Source: Argentina anserina (lineage: Eukaryota; Streptophyta; Magnoliopsida; Rosales; Rosaceae). Taken from it: a stretch of DNA of 64,000 nucleotides. The stretch spans positions 20,522,001 through 20,586,000 of the forward strand of contig NC_065877.1 in NCBI RefSeq assembly GCF_933775445.1, read 5' to 3'. Under the pieces are notes generated by a model. The model saw only the letters and a list, made by a program, of their open reading frames with translations, did no database searches and was not told the DNA's origin. Positions 13,793 to 23,400 of this stretch are shown one piece after another (within the stretch, counting starts at the first letter, position 1; the number at the start of each line of letters is the position of its first letter). The translations under genes were made by a program, and so were the position numbers.

Positions 13793-14657
13793 CTCCCCCT
13801 CAAGCGTAGGCGAGAGAGAAGCGACAGCCAAGCTTGCCACTATTTCTAATATTGTCAAACTCCATGAAATATGACATGTGGTGGAGTTGAAAGAGATGAA
13901 ATATGGGGTAAGTTAAGAAAATTTCATAAGCCTATGATATGATAGGGGTTTGAAATATGAAATGGAATATGGAATGAAACCATATTTATCATGAACTTGA
14001 AATATTAAATGAAAATATTTCAATATGAAGGCTATGAACCTATGATATGGTATGAAACATGAAGAGATGAAGGCTAATGAAGTTATGAATGGATGGATGG
14101 GTAGGTTTATGAATTTCAGAGGAAGGTCCAATGAGGGAGGTACTAGTATAAAATGCAATGAGAATAAAGAACAGCTGAGAATTACTTGAATGTTGATTAG
14201 ATTTCTATATGAACCATGATCAGCAAGCTTTGGTATCAAATCTATCTCACGTCAGTTATGCCATGATGCTCAATCACTAAAGAAAGAAGTCTGATGTGCA
14301 AACCCTGAAGCTATACCATCATTAGAATATAAGATGACAATGATCAATGACAAAATAGATACTCCATGATCCAACAAGAACACAGCCCCTGATACATATA
14401 CACTGAAAATTAGATCATGATTTTCTCATAGCTTGCACGCCCTCGATCTGATCTTGAAACCCAACTCAAATATTCAAAACATTTGAACTTCGGCAGTTCT
14501 CCACAATTGTTATAAACCTTTGCTGAAAATGAAGATAACTGATCATGCTATCTAGCAGAGGACACCCTCTAACCATCTCAAACAAGCCTTCAACATCAAC
14601 ACATGATGATACATTCCACCACGAAAGTGACTTTAGAGCAAAGCATCACCTATTCAC

Positions 14658-15221
14658 CTAGCAACTACTGACATGCCAACACATCAAAGAGTTCCAAGAC
14701 ACCACATCTCTCACAAGCATTTTATCAAACACCTTCATGACACATCCCAGATCACCACAACTCCCATATATATGAATCAAAACATTGGAAACATAGAGAT
14801 ACGATTCGAACCCGAGTTTCAAAGCACAAGCTTGAGCCTTTTGGCCACATACAATATCCAAAAAAAAAACTCGAGCACAGGCGTTGAGAATGAATATGAA
14901 GGTCAAATTGTTCCCCACAAACCTTGCTTGGTTGAAGATGAATCTTTGTGCAGGTAGGTTTTGATGAGGTGGGCATGAAGCTCTCACTGGTCCGAGATGA
15001 TTCCGGATTAAATGCGAATCCGGGTTAATGAATAAAGGAGAACACAAGATTCTAGAATGGCAGTTGAGATATGACCCAACAATAGCAGCCACATCAGTAA
15101 TCGGCTCCCCCTGAAGCCAAATTGGGATATGACCCAAGCATGCTTCTCTTAGGCATTCTGTCGAACAGGTGATGGGCGCATGGTTGCTTCGTTGCAAATG
15201 AAACAACAACAACAATTTCAA
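14658..15221 (-). pseudogene. Captured pentatricopeptide repeat (PPR) gene fragment
   Basis: The 187-codon frame contains a clear plant PPR signature in its last third: VSNVLIHIYGSCGDLG, then KVFDKMLVRDVVSWNSLM, the typical P/S/L motif that pairs a helix-turn-helix repeat with a D-VSWN ending. Upstream in the same frame, HAPITC and ACARVFF...GQKAQACALKLGF resemble the preceding repeats. A second PPR-like piece (HHLFDRMPKRSM) lies in another frame at about 15120-15170, so the fragment is frameshifted. PPR proteins usually have ten or more repeats and act in organelle RNA editing or processing; this holds only two or three. It lies wholly between two LTRs, which points to transduction of a host transcript or locus. 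Confidence 0.7.
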
Positions 15222-15847
15222 TGCCCCAGGGATTTCGATGGAAGCCCAAAATCACAAAAAAGTAATCAACCAACACCAAGCTCAACTGAGAGAGAGAAAC
15301 GCAGCGGAGAAATAAACATGGACTGAGCAGCCGAGCTTGACTGTGAATGAAACAGAAGGTGTTGAAATCAAGATTTGCGGTCAGTTGGGAGAAGATCCGA
15401 TGAAAACTCCGACGAATGACGACTTCCTGATGCATAGAGCCGAGGTGGGCGGATCGGAGATGATTTGAATCGAGACCCAAACACACTCTTGAAAAACAAC
15501 ACCAAACGTGATGGCCATAAGACAAATCCTCTTGTTCTCACTTTCATGAAACTGAAAAAGACTCTGATATTCCAACATCGGATATGATGAGGTTGCAGAA
15601 GTACCTCTAAACCGATCTCCCCTCTAAAATGAGATGAGGAAATCAGATCTTGACGACAACAAATCTCTTCAAAATGGAAGAAGAGATAATAAATTGGCCA
15701 AGAAGAAATGAAATGAGGAGTTATGAACTCAAACAGATGTCTCTCCTAATGATAGAAGAATAAATCAGATGATGAGATTTCTCCTCCAAAATGAAGGATG
15801 AAGAAATCGATCAAGAAACAGAGTAAAAGAGACAGGCCATGAAACCT

Positions 15848-15859
15848 GCTCTGATACCA
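15848..15859 (-). other. Primer-binding site for initiator-Met tRNA
   Basis: On the minus strand TGGTATCAGAGC abuts the end of the upper LTR. This 12-mer is the standard complement to the 3' end of plant initiator-Met tRNA used by many Copia and some Gypsy elements. Confidence 0.9.
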
Positions 15860-16364
15860 TGTTGAAAATGGTGAACTGAACTTGGCAAAATGTTCTAAGT
15901 GTTTCATTCAGTTGAAGATTACAAGAACAAAAGAGAACTTAAATAACAAGAAAAAAGTTGTTAACCTACTGTGTACAGTACAAAGTTGAAACTAGATTTA
16001 TACAAACCAAGGAAACCAGAAATTAAGGAATAGTAGTTGATTGAGTGACAAACAACCAGGAATTGAGGAGAGAAAATCTGCAAAATTGATCTTGCATTAA
16101 ATACTGTAGGAAGAGCTTCAAACGACACCAAATGAAGGAAACGACCACCAACTTGAGCAAATGACATCCTTCGCCTTCACCTTCACCATTCGCCAGAGAG
16201 AGCAGGTATGCTTGCAGCCCTGCACCAAGCACAGCTACACTTGCAGGCTGCAGTTCCACTTGCAACTCTGCCTGCACAGCCTCTACAGCCTTTCTTCCCT
16301 GCAGCACTCTGCAGCCATGGCTTCACCGCCAATATTTCAACACACCACCACGATACTTCCAATA
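15860..16364 (-). repeat. 5' LTR of the PPR-carrying retrotransposon
   Basis: 505 bp, identical by eye to 13288-13792. On the minus strand it ends in CAACA directly before the primer-binding site at 15845-15859 (complement of GCTCTGATACCA). It should hold the promoter of the element, though I see no strong TATA box. The outer flank is the target duplication CTTTG. Confidence 0.92.
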
Positions 16365-16407
16365 CTTTGACTGTTTAATCCTCCCAATGTCAATATCTCC
16401 ATTTGTG
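16365..16407 (-). pseudogene. Exon half split by the LTR retrotransposon
   Basis: After a TTTTCAG acceptor (complement at 16408 onward) a short exon reads GDIDIGRIKQSK and then runs into the LTR. Its continuation lies on the other side of the insertion (13287-13244), with the same frame restored when one copy of CTTTG is removed. This shows that the retrotransposon landed inside an exon of the older captured fragment. Confidence 0.5.
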
Positions 16408-16767
16408 CTGAAAACAAAAGAAAATATTCAGGGAAAAAAAAAAGGTAAGAGGATTTGCCAATTATACATACAATCTAGTTTCAATTGAAGACACATGGTG
16501 ACACAAGAGACTCATTCAACCAACCAATAACACCGTCAATTTAAAAATTGAAGAATAAAGCACAAACACGGACTAAATCAACACCAGTCCCCTCCCGTTG
16601 ACTCAACTCCACAATAAAAGTCTATAGAGATTTAGTTAGCTTCACTGAAGGTGTTAAAAATTTAGCCTAACTACAGAGATAGCAGAACTGAAATTTAAAA
16701 AATTGAAACTGAAAAACTGAAACGAATATCTATACTCAAATCATATTATTAACGGGGTTCTATATAT

Positions 16768-17210
16768 GTACCTTTAGCTTAATGCAAGAGTCAAATACTG
16801 GCTTCAAGGTCATTAAGAAAGTGTATGACAAATCAAGCACAATCAAATTTGGGAGCCAGCACAAACAATAAAGTCCATCAGAATTAACAGAGGGACAAGA
16901 AGCAACTGTTGCAGATAAGCAATCATCCCTAAGCTGGCTGCATTGTGCAGAATAAATTAAAGCTTTATTTTCATAGTCACAGTGAGAAGATTGAAAGGTA
17001 ACATGTAGACGAACATAACCTGCAAAATGAAGTTAAGGAAGTGCAATTTGTAGACGAACATAACCTGTAAAATGAAGCATCCAGAGATGTTGAGAGTGGA
17101 CAAATAATTGATGCTTCAGACAATACAACACATCCCTTCAACTCAAGCAGCACCATATTGGGACATATTCCCAAATTTAGTGCCCTAAGACCAACCTGAA
17201 GAAAAGGGAT
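16768..17210 (-). pseudogene. F-box/LRR-repeat protein 15 (FBL15)-like gene fragment
   Basis: Two minus-strand exons are recognisable. The first follows a CTTCAG acceptor at about 17205 and reads VGLRALNLGICP, then LELKGCVVLSEASI and SLDASF. The second (about 16945-16768) continues CSQLRDDCLSATVASCP, then LPNLIVLDLSYTFLM and PVFDSCIKLK, ending before a GTACAT donor. This is the leucine-rich repeat region of FBL15-type F-box proteins, substrate adaptors of SCF ubiquitin ligases. Compared with the family as I know it, short internal segments are missing in both exons, and the upstream F-box and the downstream repeats are absent. It is a fragment, not a gene. Preserved intron borders argue for capture of genomic DNA rather than cDNA. 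Confidence 0.7.
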
Positions 17211-17819
17211 AAGAAAAGAATTCAGTTCTTATTAGCTGCTCAATGGAAGAATTAACATCCAGTAGGAAGAGTGCAATAAATAACTAAAATTTCATTAAGA
17301 TATGTTTTTATAGCTATGTAACAGGGACAAATGTAGAACTCAAGCATTGAAGGAACTTATGAACTTATAAACGTTTTATACCACAATCATTACCACTTAC
17401 TAGAAAGAATGCTACACTTTCAAGATGATCACAACCATCACAAAGTACTTTTTCACTTGCTAGACAGCTTTGCTGTACACGCAACCTGCATTTGTAATAG
17501 CATCTCAACCTGCACCTTCAAGATGTTCAAATGATTAGCATCTCAACCTGCATTTGTAATAGGGATTTGATACGAATCGACAGTCACAAAAAGTGCCATG
17601 ACAGGACTTATGCCCTCAATATGAAATTGCAGTCCAGCTTTTGATTCATCGAAAAATCAAACTTAAATTGATCCAATTACTCCATAAATTCATCAATAAT
17701 TCACAGTTATGTTCAATATGTAGCAATAAAAGATCAAGTATATGAAAGGAAATGGAGGAGTGAAAGCACAAACAGCTAGGGTTCGAATCAAAATCGAAGC
17801 TTCCAGAGGGGAAGAGAAA

Positions 17820-17995
17820 CAAGCGTACCGATCAGAATCAGGAATCAGCGAGCGACGAGCCTCACCGAGTTTGGAGATGGCTTCGCGGCGAATAGGACTG
17901 ACGAAAGCACGGTCGAGTTGAGAGTGAGACTGTGAGTCGAGAAAGCCGAAGAGACGAAGACTGAAGATCTGAGCGGAGGAGAAATATAACAACAT
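17820..17995 (-). pseudogene. Exon-like fragment, possible 5' exon
   Basis: A GC-richer minus-strand stretch begins ATGTTGTTATATTTC and runs open through SQLDRAFVSPIRREAISKL to a GGTACGC donor-like site near 17823. It could be the first exon or 5' leader of the captured gene whose other exons lie downstream on the minus strand. It has no recognisable domain. Confidence 0.3.
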
Positions 17996-18002
17996 GTATG
18001 CC

Positions 18003-18200
18003 GCATGTTTACGAACTCGTATCGATAAGTTTTACGACTTTAACGAAATAAGTTTTTTGAGAAACTCAACGAGTAATAAGTCAACTTTTTTACCCCATTA
18101 TAACGTTTCTGAGTAATTATTCGCTCGAACACTTTTATTTCATCATCATTCTATATAATTGGACCACCACAAAATAATAATCTCCGAAAAAAGTACTTAA
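18003..18200 (-). repeat. LTR fragment with the CGATACGAGTTCGTA core
   Basis: On the minus strand the segment holds TTGACTTATTACTCGTT and, after a 40-base spacer, ATCGATACGAGTTCGTAA. The same ordered motifs occur in the LTRs at 44635-44700 (minus), 52310-52410 (plus) and 56575-56650 (plus). It appears to be a truncated copy of that LTR group. Its outer limit is uncertain. Confidence 0.45.
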
Positions 18201-18273
18201 AGATTAATTAGTAATTTCGGGATATGATTAATAAATGATACTTAGAGGTTTTAATTTGTGAGTGTCCTAAATG

Positions 18274-18850
18274 CAATGATCTAAAAATCACTTATCGGCA
18301 TTGTATCGGTTAAAAAAAACGATATATCGAAATATATCATATTTATTGGATTTGCTAATTTTCAATTAAATTTAATATAGCTATGAATTTTACTACAAAC
18401 AAGTACCACATAAAAATGCACAAATAGTTTTAAATAATAAAAAGAAGTATCTAAATAAGGATTGAGGTAGACGGCACTGCTTTAGCTTCACATATAAAGT
18501 TGGAGGTTTCGCTTGATGTTTTTGTCTTCCCTGATTAAGGTTTCGGCGTTCGAATATGAATATGAAGTTTTTGCATTCTAAGAAAATGAAGTTTTTAACT
18601 GATTTGATGCGCAACTTGTCTCAATTCTAAGTTTAGATATTTTTCTTTCTTTGCAAAGTAAAACGCTAACATTATTTTTTGAAATAAAAAAAGTCTAATG
18701 TATTGGGTCAAAAATCGGGTTGACCTGATATATCGGATTTTTATCATAAAATTAGCGTTGACTGATAACTTGACAGGATATAGGGAATATCGTATCGTTT
18801 TCTTAATTTTTCTGATATTTCAGGAATATATCGAGATATTTAGAACATAG
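18274..18850. mobile_element. hAT MITE of the GATATATCGG family, 577 bp
   Basis: A perfect 8-bp duplication CCTAAATG flanks it (18266-18273 and 18851-18858). Ends are CAATGATCTAAAAATC and, on the complement, CTATGTTCTAAATATC. GATATATCG-type motifs lie at 18295-18345 and 18700-18840. It has no coding sequence. This copy gives the cleanest definition of the family's ends and its hAT-type target duplication. Confidence 0.85.
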
Positions 18851-18889
18851 CCTAAATGATACTTCATCGTTTAGTTTATTGAGCGAATC

Positions 18890-19680
18890 TCAATTTTATC
18901 CCAACTATAGTCTATATTCCTTTTCGGGATGTACGCCATGAAAATCTAGAGAGAAAATAAGGAAATTGAGCTCATATATTTCTGTGCGTAATAAAAGTTA
19001 GTTACGGAATGAGAGCCTCAGCCTATATATACAAAGAGATGAAGGAATAAGATGAAGCCACGTGACCTTACTCTAACTAATGCTGCACTAAACAGATTAT
19101 AGTTAATTAACCACAATTACAACCGAACATAGTGTTAATACCCGGAACTCATCAAACTGTTACATAAGAAGTTGTGTTGTGTGGGACAAAGACCTTTGGT
19201 GAAGACATCAGCAAGTTACTCCCGTGAAGAAACAAATTGGCCTTAACATGGGCACATCGCTACTGATAAAAAAGCGGCCGGCAACCCTTTAAGGCTTTAA
19301 TTTCAACCCAGGTCCAGACGAAATCAAGTGGCACTTGCATAATGTTGGAGAATCCGTCATAGACATTTCCCAAATCGTAGCTTGCTGAAATCCTCATGGT
19401 CTGTTCTTCTTAATTCTAATCAGATCACGTTCATTGGTGAACGTGAACAAGAAGCCTGTCATCACGGGCCACCTCCAGCGGCATGAAATGAGTCGAAGAC
19501 CATGGCTTTTGGCCTTTTGCGGTGTTCAGTCTTCCCACCACATAAAACCGAGGTGCAAGGAACCCATTCTCCGGACACCAGAGATTATATTCCATGCACC
19601 AGCTCCTCTTCTTTGCTAAGAGAAAGCTTCGATGCCCAGCGCGAAATATGGATGCCACAGAAGGCATAGATAGTACTACC
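18890..19680 (-). mobile_element. Copia retrotransposon remnant
   Basis: On the minus strand, 19215-19135 encodes LADVFTKGLCPTQHNF and ends in a stop codon at 19137-19135. This is the C-terminal tail of the Copia RNase H domain. Downstream on that strand (about 19130-18890) follows an LTR-like sequence with a TATA box (TTTGTATATATAGG, complement at about 19023-19040). Upstream (19680-19240) the sequence is badly decayed; I could not assign its 78-codon minus frame. The rest of gag-pol is missing. Confidence 0.55.
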
Positions 19681-20444
19681 AGAGTCCATTAGTCCATAGA
19701 GCTGGCCACTCAGCCACATGAACTCCAAATAACCCTAACCCTAGATGAAACCCCCTAGAGAGACAATGTATAGGAAGATCGAGAGCCGTTGCTTGAAGTT
19801 TAGTGTAGATTATATGTGTGAGTTTTATCTTAAAATAGGGCTTTCATTTTAGAATTTTATCTAATTTTCTTTATAATCATGCTCAGTCAGAATTGAAATA
19901 TCGAGATGCATACAGCTATAGCCGGCTCTATATAAAGGAATGAATATTGCTAATTAATAATTGTAGTTGAAAGTTGGTGGAGGGGAAGAGGAACGCGTAC
20001 GAACTATAAAAGATGAACAAAGTTGAAGAAGACAGCCTCATAATCCATTCCATTATGGCAAATTTAGTCCACTCATGCAAAAGAAATTATTTGAAGGGGG
20101 CCGTAGTCCACTGTCAGGGGCGAAGAAATAAGCTGAAGAGAAGAAATTAATAAAGGGGATTAAAACTTCAGCATCAGCACGAAGGGAAACGAAAGAGATT
20201 CGTGGGGTCGATCGTCCTACAGAACCCTACAGCGGAGTGCTACTCCCCAGCTTACTCACATGAGCTTAATATGGAGCTAAATGCTACGCCATTATATTCT
20301 TAGAAGGACAGTGATTGTTTGCCGGTACAGAAGAAAGCACTCACCCCTTGCGGATCCAGCCCTTACATGTCTTTTGAGTTAAAATATTTTATTATATATA
20401 TTAGTGTTATTATATCAAATATATATATATATATAATAGGGTTT
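19681..20444. other. Intergenic, nothing recognised
   Basis: Contains no conserved reading frame. It ends in an AT microsatellite (20417-20436) immediately before the CACTA element. Confidence 0.5.
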
Positions 20445-20447
20445 TTA

Positions 20448-23400
20448 CACTACGCCAATTACACTTTTGGGCGACGACCATTGACGGGAAATGCTCAATT
20501 TCATCACCTCAAACACTTTGGGCGACGGAGAAATAAGATCGTCTCTAGAGGAAGACATTTCGTCGCTCAAAACACCCTGGAGCGACGGGATAATAAGTCT
20601 GTCGCTTAAGATTTAATACTTAAGTGACCAACATATTTTGTCGTCGTTTAACCCTCTGGAGCGACGAACATTGTTTTATTCCGTCGGTTAAATGTTTTTT
20701 CATATACTTAAGCAGTTGGCCTTAAAGACATACAAAAACTGGATCTCAAACTGGGAAATTAGTCTGCAGCTACGATTTTGAGGCCGATTTGGGGAAAAGC
20801 TTGAAGTTAGGTGTGTAAAACTTCTTCTTATATCTTCTCATTGTAGGTTAGTATGAACTATATCATTTCTTCATCTTCTTACCATGTATTGAGTTTATTG
20901 CACCATGAATTTGATGTTTTATAGTTTACTTTTAATTTATTTAATCATGCAATTGGAGGTTCATTGTATAGTTTAGTGTTAGAATCATTCAATTTAGAGC
21001 TTCAATTTGGTGTTCATTTTAGAGCTTTACTACGGATTTTAGAATTTTGTGTTAATTTTGTCCATTTGTGTTAGAATAGAGCTTGAATTAGGTGTTTTAG
21101 AGCTTGAATTTGGTGTTCATTTTAGAGATTCAATTTGATGTTTTAGAGTTTAGTGTTCATTTTGTCTATTTGTGTAAGAGTATAGCTTGAATTAGGTGTT
21201 CATTTTAGAGATTCAATTTGGTGTTTTAGAGTTTAGTGTTTACTTATATTAATGCATCATGTTTTAGAGCTTGAATTAGTATTTTATTCATCACTTAATG
21301 TATGTAGAATTTAGTGTTGCTTTTTGTTTTGTAGCTTTATGAGTAGAATTAAGTTATACATATAGATTAATTTAGTGCATAATAGTTTTTACATATAACA
21401 TTAGTGCTTCATTCATCACTTAATATATATGCTTGTGTCTTGTGTGTTATCTTTAGTGTTGGATTTATTAATTGAATTTAGAGTTAAGTAGAGTTGATTT
21501 GTGTGTGATTGCAAAAATCCAATATATTGTTCATGAGTTTTTTATTTCAATTTATTTACTAAGTATGTGTTTATTATCCGGTTGAATATGTGTAAGAGTG
21601 AACTCTTACAAGAATTCACTGGTTGCTTTTAGCTTAGAATTCTCGTTCGAGAATCACTTGTACGGCATTTGATTCTTGAATTGTCCTATTTTTGGACAAT
21701 TTGGGAGAACATGACTTTGTTGAGCGACCTTGCACTTCATGTGGTTTTGTTTTCGATTTTGGGTATTGATTTCGACAAGATCTCCTTGTACTGTTCCTCG
21801 AGTGGAAACTAGCTTTACATATCTGTGCACTTGCGGAACTGTAGGGAGATGTTGCCGAATTTTTCCCAAAACCGAAAGTGAAACCCATGAAGGCAAGAGG
21901 CTTAACAAAGGAAGTGTTCTCATGAATGAGATATGACCCTAACCGGAGGCATAAGGTGAAGAAGAAGAAGAATAAGAAGAACAATAAGAAGAATTATATT
22001 ATATGCATGATTGTATTGTTTGCTATACTTAATGCATATTTACTATTTCAGTTGTGACAGATATTCCAGACAAGAGTTGGATGCAATACCATACAACTTG
22101 ATACCAAATACCTTGACGGGATACTTCTCTTTGTGAACTGGGCCCGTAAAAATAATAATGGGAATGCCTATTACCTTTGCCCATGCAGAGATTGTTGTAA
22201 CCAGAAACCGGTGACATAACACTACTTGTACGCACGCTTGTCTTGTAGAGGTGTGATGAGTACATATATTGTATAGACCCAACACAGTGAAGTTGCAAAC
22301 GAAGTAAGCATGTGTGATCTCCGAAGACAATACATTCAGTAGAGAGCATTTTCTAGTGGTGATGTTGGTCCTTCCATGAACCCAACTATAGACATTCTAT
22401 GTGATGGTTTCGCGTATTACGCCGGATATGATTCTTATGCAGTAGATGATCCGACTATCGATGGTGGCTCTACGTTCAATGATGTTGTATATGATGATTA
22501 TGAAAAGTATGACAAGTTTTTATAAGAAGCCCAGACCCCATTGTATGATGGCAGTACCGAGACAGTTTTGAGTGTTGTCTTAAAAGCAATGCAATTGAAA
22601 GTGGAAAATGGATTGTCCGACAAAAGTATCACCGACATATGTACTTATATCAATGACTTGCTTCCTCCTTGACACATTTTCCCCTTAGTATGAAAAGGAT
22701 TAAAAGGATCTTGGAAGATATTGGTTAGGGTTATGAAACAATTGATGCATGTGAGTATAATTGTGTATTGTTGTACAAAGATAACAAAAGTCTTGATTAT
22801 TGTATCAAATGCCTAACTTCAAGTTGGATGCCACATGAAGAAGGTAGGAAGAACAATAAAATTGCTCGAAAAGTGATCCGTTACTTCCCTTTGACCAAAA
22901 GGCTGAAACGCCTGTTCATGGCGCTGCACACTGCAAAGGCTATGAGGTGGCATGGAGAGAGGTGTATATATGATGACTCTCTCAAACACCCGGTAGATGG
23001 GGAGGCATGGCGACATTTTGAAAAATCATTTCCTGGTTTTTCCCACAACATTAGAAATGTGCGTCTTGGACTTACAACAGACGGTTTCAATTCTTTTGGA
23101 ACAATGGGAACCTTGCATAGCAGGTGGCCTGTTGTTGTGATGCCGTATAATTTGCCTCCATCAATATGTATGAAGAAGGAATTTAATATGCTGACTTTGT
23201 TGCTTCCAGGTCCGAAATCTCCAGAAAAATGTCTTAGTGTGTTTATGGAGCCATTGATCGCTGATCTCATACAATTATTCACGCATGGAGTCCGTACTTT
23301 TGATCGGCATGGTGAATCTACTTTCATGATGAGAGCAACAATGTTGTGGACAATCAGTGACTTTCCAGATTTAGGAATGTTGGCAGGCTCATGTACCCAT

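Larger units (their letters stand above)
13288..16364 (-). mobile_element. Young non-autonomous LTR retrotransposon (3077 bp) carrying a PPR gene fragment
   Basis: Two direct repeats of 505 bp (13288-13792 and 15860-16364) flank the element and look identical base for base by eye. The element sits between perfect 5-bp duplications CTTTG (13283-13287 and 16365-16369). Next to the upper LTR, the minus strand reads TGGTATCAGAGCAGG, the primer-binding site complementary to initiator-Met tRNA. A purine tract (complement of CCCCCTCAAG) lies beside the lower LTR. This fixes minus orientation. LTR ends are TA...CA on the element strand (TATTGG...CAACA), a variant of the usual TG...CA. No gag, protease, integrase or reverse transcriptase is visible; the 2067-bp interior instead holds PPR-like coding sequence. 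Confidence 0.92.
11954..18002. mobile_element. Composite block, probable CACTA-like element with captured gene fragments
   Basis: The left edge reads CACCACAAGAAAAAAACC, close to the CACTACAAGAAA end common in plant CACTA elements. It is followed (11970-12170) by dispersed TTTATGGCG/CCATAAAT/TTACGACR motifs like subterminal repeats. The block then carries minus-strand exon fragments of at least two genes (12740-13287 with 16365-16407, and 16768-17210), interrupted by a young LTR retrotransposon. I could not find the matching right end: sequence after about 18003 belongs to an LTR fragment, so the element may be truncated there. The element assignment is inference; the exon fragments are visible. 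Confidence 0.35.
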
